Positions 16,164-28,181 of a stretch of DNA of 64,000 nucleotides are shown piece by piece. Position 1 is the first letter of the stretch. Every line of letters starts with the position of its first letter. This stretch comes from Bordetella pertussis 18323 (lineage in GTDB: Bacteria; Pseudomonadota; Gammaproteobacteria; Burkholderiales; Burkholderiaceae_B), in contig NC_018518.1 of NCBI RefSeq assembly GCF_000306945.1, forward strand, positions 186,001 to 250,000, read 5' to 3'. Position numbers and translations under genes: made by a program. The notes below the pieces were generated by a model. The model searched no databases, was not told where the DNA came from, and was given only the letters and a program-made list of their open reading frames with translations.

Positions 16164-16952
16164 TCAGAAGGCCGGGACGACCGCGCCCTTGTACTTCTCG
16201 ATGATGAACTTGCGCACCGCTTCCGAATGCAGGGCGTTGACCAGCTTCTTCACCGCCGGGGCGTCCTTGTTGTCGGGACGGGCGGCCACCAGGTTGGCGT
16301 AGGGCGAGTCGGCACCTTCGATGAACAGGGCGTCGCGCGTGGGCACCAGGCCCGCTTCCAGCGCGTAGTTGGTGTTGATCAGCGCGAGGTCCAGGTCATC
16401 GAACGAACGCGGCAGCATGGCGGCTTCCAGTTCGCGGAACTTCAGCTTCTTGGGGTTCTCGGCGATGTCGATCGGGGTGGCGACGATGTTGGACGGGTCC
16501 TTCAGCTTGAGCAGCCCCTGCTTCTGCAGCAGCAGCAAGGCGCGCCCGCTGTTGGAGGGATCGTTCGGGATGGCGATGGTGGCGCCGTCCTTGAGCTCAG
16601 CCAAACTCTTGATTTTCTTCGAATAACCGCCAAAGGGCTCGACATGGACCAGGCCCACCGACACGAGGTTGGTCTTGCGGTCCTTGTTGAAGGTGTCCAG
16701 GTACGGCTGGTGCTGGAAGAAATTGGCGTCGAGCTGCTTGTCGGCCAGCTGCAGGTTGGGCTGGACGTAGTCGGTGAACACCTTGATGTCCAGCTCCACG
16801 CCTTCCTTGGCCAGGGCCGGCTTGACGACCTCGAGGATCTCGGCGTGCGGCACCTGGGTGGCGCCAACGACCAGTTTTTCCGCCTGGGCGGCGCCGCCGG
16901 CCAGCAGGAAGGCCGACGCCAGCAGGGCCGACCGGACAAAGTTCATACGCAT
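16164..16952 (-). CDS. metQ: Methionine ABC transporter substrate-binding protein (MetQ/NlpA family)
   Basis: The 262-residue protein belongs to the NlpA/MetQ family that captures methionine or related ligands in the periplasm. Characteristic blocks are DYVQPNLQLADKQLDANFFQ and IAIPNDPSNSGRALLLLQ. The signal peptide ends AAQA before E and has no lipobox Cys, so this one appears soluble instead of lipid-anchored. No metN or metI gene is adjacent, so it either serves a transporter encoded elsewhere or has another role. Confidence 0.9.
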   Translation of the reverse strand: MRMNFVRSALLASAFLLAGGAAQAEKLVVGATQVPHAEILEVVKPALAKEGVELDIKVFTDYVQPNLQLADKQLDANFFQHQPYLDTFNKDRKTNLVSVGLVHVEPFGGYSKKIKSLAELKDGATIAIPNDPSNSGRALLLLQKQGLLKLKDPSNIVATPIDIAENPKKLKFRELEAAMLPRSFDDLDLALINTNYALEAGLVPTRDALFIEGADSPYANLVAARPDNKDAPAVKKLVNALHSEAVRKFIIEKYKGAVVPAF

Positions 16953-17063
16953 ATGTAGCCTCTTGATGGGTGGTTCGCGGGCCTCGGCCCCGGCCGGATG
17001 CCGGCCTGGCGCGCGGAAAATGGCGCCGCCGTTGCAAAAACGCCCCCAAATGTACCTGAATGA

Positions 17064-18115
<1,052 letters not shown>

Positions 18116-18116
<1 letters not shown>

Positions 18117-18862
18117 TGCAGGCGCGCCGGTATCTGCTGCGGCCGGCGGCGCGCCTGCGCCGCTCGCGCCGCATCGCCACGGCCGCGCCCGAGCGCCTCT
18201 GGCTGTTCGACCTCGACAACACGCTGCACGACACCTCGCACGCCATCTTCCCGCTCATCGACCGCGGCATGACCGAGGCGGTGGCCGAGACGCTGGCCGT
18301 GGACGAAGCCACCGCCAACCGGCTGCGCGCCGAGTACTGGCGGCGCTATGGCGCCACCGTCATCGGCCTGGTGCGCCATCACGGCGTGGACGCCGACGCG
18401 TTCCTGCATCGCAGCCACAACTTCGAGGTCGCGCCGCTGGTGCGCGCCGAGACCGCCCTGGCCGACAAGCTGCGCCGGCTGCCGGGCCGCAAGGTGCTGC
18501 TGACCAACGCGCCGCTGCACTATGCCCGTGCGGTGCTGCGCCACCTGGGGCTGCTGCGGCAATTCGACAGCATATGGGCCATCGAACAGATGTGCATGCA
18601 TGGCCAGTTCCGGCCCAAGCCATCGGATGCCTTGCTGCGCTACGTGCTGGCGCGCGAGGGCGTGCCGGCGGCGCGCGCCGTGCTGATCGAAGACACGCTG
18701 GACAACCTGCGCAGCGCGCGGCGCGTCGGCCTGCGCACCGTGCACGTATTCCATCCGGGCACCCCGTTCGCCCGCGGCCATCGCCAACGCCCTGGCTATG
18801 TGGACTTGCGGGTAAACTCGGTCAGTGATTTGCTGTTGCGTCGTCGCCCGCTGCGCGGCTGA
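18116..18862 (+). CDS. HAD-family pyrimidine 5'-nucleotidase-like phosphatase
   Basis: The 248-residue HAD hydrolase has motif I in LWLFDLDNTLHDTS (nucleophile Asp and DxD-type arrangement), motif II in VLLTNAP and motif IV in VLIEDTLDNLRSARRVG. It resembles yeast SDT1-type pyrimidine nucleotidases. It is common between argB and slmA in beta-proteobacteria. The ATG at 18116 overlaps the argB stop. The first 25 residues are Arg-rich and may not all be translated. Confidence 0.85.
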
Positions 18863-18911
18863 CGACGGGTTCCCTACTCCACCTCCTGTCAGCCTGCCCC
18901 TAGGCCCTTCC

Positions 18912-19487
18912 ATGGCGAGCAAACCCGGCGAGAGAAAGACCCAGATCCTGCATACGCTTGCGGAGATGCTCGAACAACCGCACGCCGCACGCATCACCAC
19001 CTCGGCCCTGGCCGCGCGCATGCAGGTTTCCGAGGCCGCCCTGTACCGCCATTTCGCCAGCAAGGCGCAGATGTTCGAAGGGCTGATCGAGTTCATCGAA
19101 ACCAGCATCTTCACGGTGGTCAACCAGATCGCCGTCTCCGAGCCCTATGGCATGGGCCAGGCGCGCAAGACCGTCGCCATGCTGCTGGCGTTCGCCGAAC
19201 GCAATCGCGGCATCACCCGCGTACTGACCGGCGACGCGCTGGTGACCGAGGACAACCGGCTGCAGGAGCGCATCAACCACATCAACGACCGCATCGAGGC
19301 CTCGCTCAAGCAGTGCCTGCGGGTGGCGGTGTCCGACGGCGCGCTGCCGGCCGACGCCAATATCGCGGCCCATGCCAGCCTGCTGACGCACCTGGTGCTG
19401 GGCCGCTGGCTGCGCTATGCGCAAAGCGGCTGGCGCGTCGCCCCCACAACCCACCTGGAGGAGCATCTGCGGCTGGCGCTGGGCTGA
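18912..19487 (+). CDS. slmA: Nucleoid occlusion factor SlmA (TetR family)
   Basis: SlmA binds chromosomal sites and blocks FtsZ assembly over the nucleoid. The 191-residue protein starts MASKPGERKTQILHTLAEML. The helix-turn-helix is ITTSALAARMQVSEAALYRH, and FASKAQMFEGLIEFIE follows, close to the SlmA consensus. Linkage to argB and the HAD gene supports a chromosomal housekeeping role rather than a local repressor. Confidence 0.92.
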   Translation: MASKPGERKTQILHTLAEMLEQPHAARITTSALAARMQVSEAALYRHFASKAQMFEGLIEFIETSIFTVVNQIAVSEPYGMGQARKTVAMLLAFAERNRGITRVLTGDALVTEDNRLQERINHINDRIEASLKQCLRVAVSDGALPADANIAAHASLLTHLVLGRWLRYAQSGWRVAPTTHLEEHLRLALG

Positions 19488-19623
19488 GTCGCGGCTTACA
19501 CGGCGTTCGGCGCAATCGCGCGATGACGCCGGCCATGGCCCGAGGCGTACTGGCTTGCCGCGGGCAGAGGGCGGCCAGCATAATGCCAACGCCCCTTCGC
19601 CACAAGCGCAATAAAACGTTGCC

Positions 19624-19637
19624 TTGATGCACATCAA
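19624..19637. promoter_or_regulatory. Perfect FNR/CRP-type operator upstream of the anion transporter
   Basis: TTGATGCACATCAA is an exact TTGAT-N4-ATCAA site, the consensus for FNR/ANR regulators. It is centred near 19630.5, about 69 bases before the transporter ATG. A weak -10-like CACGAT at 19660-19665 would place transcription about 41 bases after the site centre, the usual activating position. Confidence 0.7.
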
Positions 19638-19699
19638 TACGGGTTTTCCGCAGTTCTGTCACGATTGTTGCGTAAATCTGACCTCAACCGGAGAAGCAA

Positions 19700-21193
19700 A
19701 TGACTGCGCCAGCCGCTGTCCCTGCCCCGCAATCCCCCCCGAAAGTCAAGATACCGATAGGTCTGATCGCCGGCATCATCGCCATGGTGGTGGTGCTGCT
19801 GCTGCCGCTGCCGGCCGAGCTGCCGCCGGCCGGCCACCGCATGCTTGCCATCCTGGCCTTCGCGGTGGTGGTGTGGATCACGGAGGCCGTCTCGTACGAA
19901 GCCAGCGCCATCATGATCACCACCCTGATGGCCTTCCTGCTGGGCACCGCGCCCAACGTCAAGAACCCCGACGTGCTCTATGGCACCTCGGCCGCCATCA
20001 GCATGGCGCTGACCGGGTTCTCCAACTCGGCGCTGGCGCTGGTCACCGGCGCCCTGTTCATCGCCGCCGCCATGACCTTCACCGGGCTGGACAAGCGCAT
20101 CGCCCTGGTGACGCTGGCCCGGGTGGGCACCAGCACGCGGCGCATCCTGCTCGGCGCCATCGCGGTCACCATCGTGCTCAGCCTGGTCGTGCCCAGCGCC
20201 ACCGCGCGCAGCGCCGCCGTCGTGCCCATCATGCTGGGCGTGATCGCCGCCTTCGGCGTGGACAAGCGCTCCAACATCGCCGCCGGCATCATGATCATCG
20301 TGGCCCAGGCCACCAGCATCTGGAACGTCGGCATCCAGACCGCCGCCGCGCAGAACCTGCTGACCGTCGGCTTCATGGACAAGATGCTGGGCGAACGCGT
20401 GGCGTGGTCCGACTGGCTGATCGCCGGCGTGCCCTGGTCGCTGCTGATGTCCGCGGTGCTGGTCTTCGTGGTGCTCAGGCTGCTGCCGCCCGAAAGCGAT
20501 GCCATCGCCGGCGGCAAGGAGGCCGTCGAAGCCTCGCTGCGCGAACTCGGCCCCATGACCTCGGCGCAAAAACGCCTGATGCTGGTCTCGATCATGCTGC
20601 TGCTGTTCTGGTCCACCGAGGGCAAGCTGCACAAGTTCGACACGACCTCCACCACCTACTTCGGCCTGGTGCTGCTGATGCTGCCGCGCTTTGGCGTCAT
20701 GACCTGGAAAGACGTGCAGACGCGCATTCCGTGGGGCGCGGTGATCGTGTTCGGCGTGGGCATCAGCCTGGGCACGGCCCTGCTGACCACCCAGGCCGGC
20801 CAATGGCTGGGCGCCCAGGTCGTGGCGCATACCGGCCTGGACCATCTCGGCCCGCTTGGCATCTTCGCCATCCTGTCGGCCTTCCTGATCCTCATCCACC
20901 TCGGCTTTGCCAGCGCCACCGCGCTGACCTCGGCGATGCTGCCCATCCTCATCGCGGTGCTGCAGACGCTGCCGGGCGATTTCAACCGCCTGGGCATGAC
21001 CATGCTGCTCGGTTTCGTGGTGAGCTACGGTTTCATCCTGCCGATCAACGCGCCGCAGAACATGGTGGCCCTGGGCACCGAAACCTTCACCGCCAAGCAG
21101 TTCGCCAAGGTCGGCATCGTGCTGACCATCGTGGGCTACCTGCTCATGCTGCTGATGAGCGTCACGTACTGGCGCTGGCTGGGCTGGATGTAA
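19700..21193 (+). CDS. DASS-family anion/dicarboxylate:sodium symporter
   Basis: The 497-residue inner-membrane protein with about a dozen hydrophobic segments belongs to the divalent anion:Na+ symporter family (CitT/SdcS-like). It shows the paired SNT-like regions in SATARSAAVVPIMLG and SAFLILIHLGFASATALTS, and the C-terminal INAPQNMVALGTETF. Likely substrates are C4-dicarboxylates, citrate or sulfate. The dehydrogenase gene 10 bases downstream points to malate or a related 2-hydroxyacid. The FNR-type site upstream suggests oxygen-dependent control. Confidence 0.85.
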   Translation: MTAPAAVPAPQSPPKVKIPIGLIAGIIAMVVVLLLPLPAELPPAGHRMLAILAFAVVVWITEAVSYEASAIMITTLMAFLLGTAPNVKNPDVLYGTSAAISMALTGFSNSALALVTGALFIAAAMTFTGLDKRIALVTLARVGTSTRRILLGAIAVTIVLSLVVPSATARSAAVVPIMLGVIAAFGVDKRSNIAAGIMIIVAQATSIWNVGIQTAAAQNLLTVGFMDKMLGERVAWSDWLIAGVPWSLLMSAVLVFVVLRLLPPESDAIAGGKEAVEASLRELGPMTSAQKRLMLVSIMLLLFWSTEGKLHKFDTTSTTYFGLVLLMLPRFGVMTWKDVQTRIPWGAVIVFGVGISLGTALLTTQAGQWLGAQVVAHTGLDHLGPLGIFAILSAFLILIHLGFASATALTSAMLPILIAVLQTLPGDFNRLGMTMLLGFVVSYGFILPINAPQNMVALGTETFTAKQFAKVGIVLTIVGYLLMLLMSVTYWRWLGWM

Positions 21194-21203
21194 GGAGCGC
21201 GCC

Positions 21204-22260
21204 ATGAAACTCTCGATTGCCCAAGCCATCGCGTTCGGCCAGCGCCTGCTGGCCGCCCAGGGGGTGCCGGACGACATCGCCCGCGACGTCGCCGAGCACC
21301 TGGTCGAGTCGGACCGGGTCGGCTACACCAGCCACGGCCTGTCCATCCTGCCCAATTACCGCCGCGTGCTGGCCGAAGGCTTCGTCAAGGCCGACGGCCG
21401 CGCCAAGCTGCTCAACGACCGCGGCGCCATGCTGGCCTTCGACGGCGACAACGGCTTCGGCCAGCACGTCGGCAAAGCGGTCATGCAGCAGGCCATCGAG
21501 CGGGCCCGCCAGTACGGCCAGTGCATCGTCACGTTGCGCCGCACGCACCACCTGGGGCGCATGGGCTACTACGGCGAAATGGCCGCCGAGGCCGGACTGA
21601 TCCTGCTGGCGTTCACCAACGTCGTGAACCGCCCGCCCACGGTGGCGCCCTACGGCGGCGCGCAGGCCTGCCTGACCACCAACCCCCTGTGCTTCGCCGG
21701 TCCGCTGCCGGGCGGCTGCCCGCCCTTCCTGGTCGACATGGCCACCAGCTCGATCGCGGTCAACAAGGCGCGCGTGCTGGCGGCCAGGGGCGAGCCGGCC
21801 CCCGACGGCGCGCTGATCGATGCGCAGGGCAACCCGACCAACGACCCGAACGCGCTGTTCGCCGACCCGCCCGGCGCGCTGCTGCCGTTCGGCGGCCACA
21901 AGGGCTACGCCATGGGCCTGGTCGCCGAGCTGCTGGCGGGCGTGCTGTCGGGCGGCGGCACCATCCAGCCGGAACATCCCCGCAATGGCGTGGCGACCAA
22001 CAACATGTTCGCCATCCTGCTGGACCCGCAAGTGGATTTCAACGCCGATTGGCGCACCCAGGAAGTCGGCGCCTTCATCGACTACCTGCATGCGTGTCCG
22101 CCGCAACCCGGCGTGGACCGCGTGCAGTATCCGGGCGAATACGAGGCGATGAACCGCGCGCGCCATTGCCGAGGCCATCGAGTTCGAAGGCGCCATCTGG
22201 GACAGCCTGGCCAAGCTGGCGCAGGACCTGGGCGCGGCCGACGCCCTGCCGCGCGCCTGA
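21204..22260 (+). pseudogene. Ldh-family (malate/L-lactate/ureidoglycolate) dehydrogenase, frameshifted near the 3' end
   Basis: The sequence encodes a type-2 malate/L-lactate dehydrogenase (NAD(P)-dependent, not Rossmann-type). SDRVGYTSHGLSILPNY, TLRRTHHLGRMGYY, LTTNPLCFAGP and FGGHKGYAMGLVAELL are typical. After about residue 320 the frame is lost within the GC-alternating run at 22152-22164. One extra base there moves the family-like C terminus (IAEAIEFEGAIWDSLAKLAQ) into another frame that ends at 22260. The uncorrected frame instead runs on to 22370, antisense to rodA. About 30 C-terminal residues are affected, so activity is doubtful. Confidence 0.85.
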
Positions 22261-22285
22261 AGCCGCCCCTTCCCTGGCCGCCGGC

Positions 22286-23422
22286 TCAGGCCGGCGCGGG
22301 GCGGCGGCGGCTGATGCTCATGAGGATGCCGCAGGCAATGCCCATGGTCAGCAAGGCGGTGCCGCCATAGCTCATGAAAGGCAGCGGCACCCCCACCACC
22401 GGCAGGATGCCGGTCACCATGCCGACGTTCACGAACACATAGATGAACATCATCATCGTGATGGCGCCGGCCAGCAGGCGGCCGAACTGCGACGAGGCCC
22501 GCGAGGCGATCGCCAGGCCGCGCGCCATGAACAGGCCGTACAGCACCAGCAGCGCCACCCCGCCATACAGGCCGAACTCCTCGGCGTACACGGCGAAGAT
22601 GAAATCGGTGGTGCGCTCGGGGATGAAGTCCAGGTGTGTCTGCGTGCCCTGCATGTAGCCCTTGCCGTACAGGCCGCCCGACCCCACCGCGATCATGGAC
22701 TGGATCGTATGGAAGCCCTTGCCCAGCGGATCCGAACTGGGATTGAGCAGGGTGCAGACGCGGTGCTTCTGGTAGTCGTGCAGCACCACCCAGTCGACCT
22801 CCGGCTCGCACAGCTGGTCTTCGTAGTAGATCAGCGTGCCGATGGCGATGATGCCGGCCAGCAGGCAGGGCACCAGCAGCTTGAACGACAGGCCCGCGAA
22901 GTAGATGACGAAGAATCCCGCGCCGAACACCAGCAGCGCGGTGCCCAGGTCGGGCTGCAGCACGATCAGGACGAAAGGCGCGGCCAGCATCGCGGCGGCC
23001 ACGAAGAAGTCGCGGATCCGCACTGCCCCGTCGTGGCGCTGGAAGTACCAGGCCAGCATCATGGGCACGGCGATCTTCATCATCTCGGACGGCTGGATGC
23101 GCGTGACGCCCAGGTTGAGCCAGCGCGTCGCGCCCTTGCTGGTCTCGCCGAAGAACTCCACTCCCAGCAGCAGGATCACGCCCAGCACATAGAAGGGCAA
23201 CGCCAGCTTCATCAGCGTATTGGGCGGCACCAGCGCCATCGCCCACATGGCCGCGAAGGCGATCAGGAAATTGCGCGACTGTTCGGCGAAGCGCCAATCG
23301 GTGCTGCCTACCGCCGAATGCATGACGGTCAGCCCCAACAGGGTGAACAGGATCAGGATCAGCAGCAGCGGCCAGTCGAAAGCGGTGAACACGCGCAGCA
23401 GGATCAGGCCCAGGCGTTTCAT
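22286..23422 (-). CDS. rodA: Rod-shape determining protein RodA (SEDS peptidoglycan glycosyltransferase)
   Basis: RodA polymerises lipid II glycan strands during cell elongation together with PBP2. The 378-residue polytopic SEDS protein has WLNLGVTRIQPSEMMKIAVP, LQPDLGTAL and the C-terminal VVGVPLPFMSYGGTALLT. The ATG overlaps the mrdA stop by 4 bases, matching the need for balanced synthesis of the pair. It is the last gene of the mre-mrd cluster. Confidence 0.96.
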   Translation of the reverse strand: MKRLGLILLRVFTAFDWPLLLILILFTLLGLTVMHSAVGSTDWRFAEQSRNFLIAFAAMWAMALVPPNTLMKLALPFYVLGVILLLGVEFFGETSKGATRWLNLGVTRIQPSEMMKIAVPMMLAWYFQRHDGAVRIRDFFVAAAMLAAPFVLIVLQPDLGTALLVFGAGFFVIYFAGLSFKLLVPCLLAGIIAIGTLIYYEDQLCEPEVDWVVLHDYQKHRVCTLLNPSSDPLGKGFHTIQSMIAVGSGGLYGKGYMQGTQTHLDFIPERTTDFIFAVYAEEFGLYGGVALLVLYGLFMARGLAIASRASSQFGRLLAGAITMMMFIYVFVNVGMVTGILPVVGVPLPFMSYGGTALLTMGIACGILMSISRRRPAPA

Positions 23423-25371
23423 TGGCGGCGCTCCTGCATGGGGCCATCGGTGGCGCCCAGTTCCAGGGCGGCGGCCTCGGGCTCGGCGGCGACCGGCTTG
23501 GCGCCGGCCCGCACCACCGACGGCGCGTCGGCCCGGCCGAGCCAATTATCGAACAGGGTGCGCGCGATGGGCGCCGCGGCGCTGGCCCCCCAGCCGGCGT
23601 TCTCCACGATCAGGGCCACGGCGATGCGCGGCTGCTCGACCGGCGCGAACCCCATGAACAAGGCGTGGTCCCGCAGGCGCTCGTCGATGGCGCTGGCGCG
23701 ATACTGGCCGCCGCGCAGGCTGAACACCTGCGCGGTGCCGGTCTTGCCGGCGGCCTGGTAGGGCGCGCCGGCGAAGGCGCGCCGCGCCGTGCCGGCGCGC
23801 ACCACGTCCGCCATGGCGCGCTTGATCACGTCGACGTTCTCCTGCTTGAGCGGGATGCGGTAGTCGGGCGCGATCTCGGTCGGGTTGACCGAGCCCGAGC
23901 GCGAGTCGCGAATCGCGTGCACCAGGTGCGGACGCCGATACAGGCCGCTGTTGGCCAGGGTCGAGGTGGCCTGCGCCAATTGCAGCAGCGTGAACGAGTT
24001 GTAGCCCTGCCCGACCGCCACGGAAATCGTTTCGCCGGCATACCAGCGCTGGCGATCGCGATCCTTGTAGGCCTTGCGCTTCCATTCGGTGGACGGCAGC
24101 ACCCCGGCCTTCTCGCCTTCCAGGTCGATGCCGGTGATCTGTCCGAAACCGAACTGCTTGGAAAAATCGTGCAGCGCGTTCACGCCGATCTCGGGGCCGA
24201 GCGAATAGAAATAGGTATCGGACGACACCACGATGGCGCGGTGCATGTCCGTCATGCCATAGGCGGCGCCGCCGGCGTTACGGAATTTCTGGCCGCCGAA
24301 CTCGAAATAGCCCGGATCGGGCATGCGGTCGGTGGCGCGCCGCTTGCCCAGCTCCAGCGCGGCCAGGGCCACGAACGGCTTGTAGGTCGAGCCGATGGGA
24401 TAGGTGCCGTACAGCGGCCGGTTGATCAGCGGATGGTCGGGCGACTCGTTCAGGCGGCGCCAATTCTCGACGTCGATCCCGTCGACGAACAGGTTGGGAT
24501 CGAACGAGGGCTGCGAAACGAACGCCAGGACTTCGCCGGTATCGGGATCGAGCGCAACCAGCGCGCCGCGCCGCCCCTCGAAGGCCTGTTCCGCCAGCTT
24601 CTGCAGCTCCAGGTCGATCGACAGCATGATGTCCGAGCCCGGCACCGGGTCGATGCGGCGCAAGGTGCGCATGGGGCGTCCGCCGGCCGTGACCTCGACC
24701 TCTTCCAGGCCGGTGCGGCCATGCAGGGCGGCCTCCCAGGTTTTCTCGATGCCCTTCTTGCCGATGACGTCGGTGCCGCGGTAGTTGCCCAGCTGGCCGG
24801 CCTTGTCCAGTTCTTCGATGTCGTTCTCGGCGATCCGGCCGATGAAGCCGACCACGTGCGCCGCGGCCTCGCCCTGCGGATATTCGCGCACCCAGCGCGC
24901 ACGCAGCTCGACGCCCGGGAATTCGAACGAATGCGCCGAGAACCAGGCGGCCTCGGTGTCGTTGAGGTTGTTGCGCAGCTGCAGGCTGGCATAGCGGCTG
25001 GATTCGCCCACCCGGCGCTTGAAGCGGCGTTGGTCGGACGGGCTGATGTACACGACCCGCGCCAGGCGATCGAACAGCTGGTCCAGGTTGCCGGCCTGGG
25101 CCGGCACGACCTCCAGGGTATAGGTGCGATAGTTGCGCGCCAGGACTTCGCCGTTGCGGTCCAGGATCTCGCCTCGCCGCGGCGGGATGGGCACGACGGC
25201 GATACGGTTCCTGTCCGCCCGCTCGGAGAAGCCCTCGTAGCGGTCGACCTGCAGGTACCAGAACCGGCCCGCCAGCACGCCGAAGCAGGCCAGCGCGAAC
25301 AGGCCGCCCACCCAGGCGCGCAGGCGAAAGCGCTGCTTCTGCTGCTGGCCGGTTTTCTTGAATTCGAACAT
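23419..25371 (-). CDS. mrdA: Penicillin-binding protein 2 (MrdA), DD-transpeptidase
   Basis: PBP2 crosslinks side-wall peptidoglycan. The 650-residue protein has one N-terminal membrane segment (about residues 15-38), a pedestal/dimerisation region, and the transpeptidase domain. Its motifs are S328-T-Y-K, SSDTYFYSLG and K543-T-G-T, close to the E. coli positions. The 14-base gap to mreD and the 4-base overlap with rodA make an mreBCD-mrdA-rodA cluster. The extended Ala-rich C-terminal tail is ordinary for this genus. Confidence 0.97.
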   Translation of the reverse strand: MFEFKKTGQQQKQRFRLRAWVGGLFALACFGVLAGRFWYLQVDRYEGFSERADRNRIAVVPIPPRRGEILDRNGEVLARNYRTYTLEVVPAQAGNLDQLFDRLARVVYISPSDQRRFKRRVGESSRYASLQLRNNLNDTEAAWFSAHSFEFPGVELRARWVREYPQGEAAAHVVGFIGRIAENDIEELDKAGQLGNYRGTDVIGKKGIEKTWEAALHGRTGLEEVEVTAGGRPMRTLRRIDPVPGSDIMLSIDLELQKLAEQAFEGRRGALVALDPDTGEVLAFVSQPSFDPNLFVDGIDVENWRRLNESPDHPLINRPLYGTYPIGSTYKPFVALAALELGKRRATDRMPDPGYFEFGGQKFRNAGGAAYGMTDMHRAIVVSSDTYFYSLGPEIGVNALHDFSKQFGFGQITGIDLEGEKAGVLPSTEWKRKAYKDRDRQRWYAGETISVAVGQGYNSFTLLQLAQATSTLANSGLYRRPHLVHAIRDSRSGSVNPTEIAPDYRIPLKQENVDVIKRAMADVVRAGTARRAFAGAPYQAAGKTGTAQVFSLRGGQYRASAIDERLRDHALFMGFAPVEQPRIAVALIVENAGWGASAAAPIARTLFDNWLGRADAPSVVRAGAKPVAAEPEAAALELGATDGPMQERRQ

Positions 25372-25384
25372 GCGCCCGCCCGGA

Positions 25385-25954
25385 TCAGACGGCGGAAGAT
25401 TCGACGTCGTCGTAGCGTCGCTGCGGCATGTGCAGCACCCAGCCGGCCAGCGGCCAGATGGCGACGGTCAGGCCGACGCTCACGGCCCATTGCCAGCCCG
25501 GCCACTTGCCCGCCAGCCAGGCCAGGATGATCTGCGTGACCAGTTGGGCCAGGAAGAACACGGGCAGCATGTGCATGGCCTGGCTCCAGAGGTCGAAGCG
25601 CTGCAGGCGGCGATGCAGCGCGATCGCCCCGTAGGCCGTCAAGGTGTAGGACAGCGCATGGCCGCCCAGCAGGCCGGCGTCGTGGACGTCGAGCAGCAGC
25701 CCGAACACGAAGGCCGTCAGCAGGCCGACGCGGCGCGGTTCGTGCACGCACCAGAATGCGATGACCAGCACCAGCACGTCGGGCGAGCCCGGCCATTGCC
25801 GCCAGGGCAGCAGCGACAGCAGCCAGACCAGCAGCACCGTGCCCCACACGAAGACGCCATGCGCGGGGCGCGCCAGGCGTTCGGGCTCGACGTTGCTGGG
25901 CGTGCCCAGCTTGCGTCGAGCCGGGACGGAAACCTTAGTCCGCTCCATCGACAT
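25385..25954 (-). CDS. mreD: Rod-shape determining protein MreD
   Basis: MreD is a small membrane protein of the elongasome. The 189-residue sequence has about five hydrophobic segments (GTVLLVWLLSLLPW, VLVLVIAFWCV, LLTAFVFGLLLDVHDAGLLG) including the family's LLxD turn. A start at 25948 is equally possible. It overlaps the end of mreC. Confidence 0.9.
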   Translation of the reverse strand: MSMERTKVSVPARRKLGTPSNVEPERLARPAHGVFVWGTVLLVWLLSLLPWRQWPGSPDVLVLVIAFWCVHEPRRVGLLTAFVFGLLLDVHDAGLLGGHALSYTLTAYGAIALHRRLQRFDLWSQAMHMLPVFFLAQLVTQIILAWLAGKWPGWQWAVSVGLTVAIWPLAGWVLHMPQRRYDDVESSAV

Positions 25955-26819
25955 CGGCCTCCTGGCGGTTGGATTCGGCCTGGTCCACATCGACCTGCAG
26001 GACCAGGAAATGGCGGTAGCGCTCGGGATGCGCCAACGGCTCGCCCAGGGCGCGCGCGAAACCCGAAGCGGTGTCGCGTTCGACCGAGGCGACCTTGGCC
26101 ACCGGCAGCCCGGCCGGGAACAGGCCGCCCACGCCGCTGGTGACTATGGTATCGCCAACCTTGATGTCGGCGTTGGCCGCCAGGTAGCGCACCTCGATCA
26201 CGCCGGGGATATTGGCGCCGAAGGCGATCAGCCGCAGGCCGTTGCGCAGCACCTGCACCGGGATGGACACGCGCTCGTCGGTAACCAGGGCGGCTTCGGC
26301 GGTCATGGGGGTGACGCGCACGATCTGGCCGACCACGCCGCCCTCGTCGATGACCGGCATGCCGGGCGCCAGGCCCGATTTGGCGCCCTTGTTGAAAACC
26401 AGGCGCTGGTGAAAGGCGTTGGGCGGCTCGTACAGCACTTCGACCACCACCGCAGACTGCGCCACCGTGTCGGTCACGCCCAGCAGGCGCCGCAGCTGGG
26501 CATTCTCGGCGGCCAGCTGCGCCGCGTGCGTGGCCACCTGGGCCAGCTCGATGCGCTGGCGCTGCAAGGCTTCGTTCTCGCTGCGGATGAGGCTGGCGGC
26601 GTTGATCCATTCGTCGACCTGCTGCACCAGGTCGCGCGGCGCCATGACGGCGCGCTGGAAGGGATACAGCGCCACCGAAACGGCGCGCCGCACCGGTTCG
26701 AGCACGCGCAGCTGGGAATCCACGATCAACAGGGCCAGCGCCAGGATGACCAGCACGGCCAGCCGCACCTCGGCCGGCGGGCCGCGCCGAAACAGCGGAG
26801 GGGTCGCTTGTCGTTGCAT
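25935..26819 (-). CDS. mreC: Rod-shape determining protein MreC
   Basis: MreC links cytoplasmic MreB to the periplasmic wall enzymes. The 294-residue bitopic protein has one membrane segment near residues 20-36, then a coiled coil (SLIRSENEALQRQRIELAQV through AENAQLRRLLG). The beta-rich domain contains VFNKGAKSGLAPGMPVIDE and IKVGDTIVTSGVGGLFPAGL. An 88-base gap separates it from mreB. Confidence 0.95.
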   Translation of the reverse strand: MQRQATPPLFRRGPPAEVRLAVLVILALALLIVDSQLRVLEPVRRAVSVALYPFQRAVMAPRDLVQQVDEWINAASLIRSENEALQRQRIELAQVATHAAQLAAENAQLRRLLGVTDTVAQSAVVVEVLYEPPNAFHQRLVFNKGAKSGLAPGMPVIDEGGVVGQIVRVTPMTAEAALVTDERVSIPVQVLRNGLRLIAFGANIPGVIEVRYLAANADIKVGDTIVTSGVGGLFPAGLPVAKVASVERDTASGFARALGEPLAHPERYRHFLVLQVDVDQAESNRQEADVDGAD

Positions 26820-26907
26820 GGATAATCAGCCCGGGCCTGCCTGCCCGCAGCTGCTTCGCGGGCCGCGCCGGCCTGCTGCGTGCAGGCCGCCGGGCCGCGA
26901 GACAGGC

Positions 26908-28181
<1,274 letters not shown>

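Noticed and set aside
16953..17040. Possible methionine or SAM riboswitch before metQ
   Set aside because: Only GC-rich self-complementary stretches were seen; no SAM-riboswitch core bases could be identified.
21521..25530. Two long plus-strand frames (746 and 702 codons) across the dehydrogenase, rodA and mrdA genes
   Set aside because: They run through or antisense to well-recognised genes and give His/Gln/Arg-rich sequences without family features.
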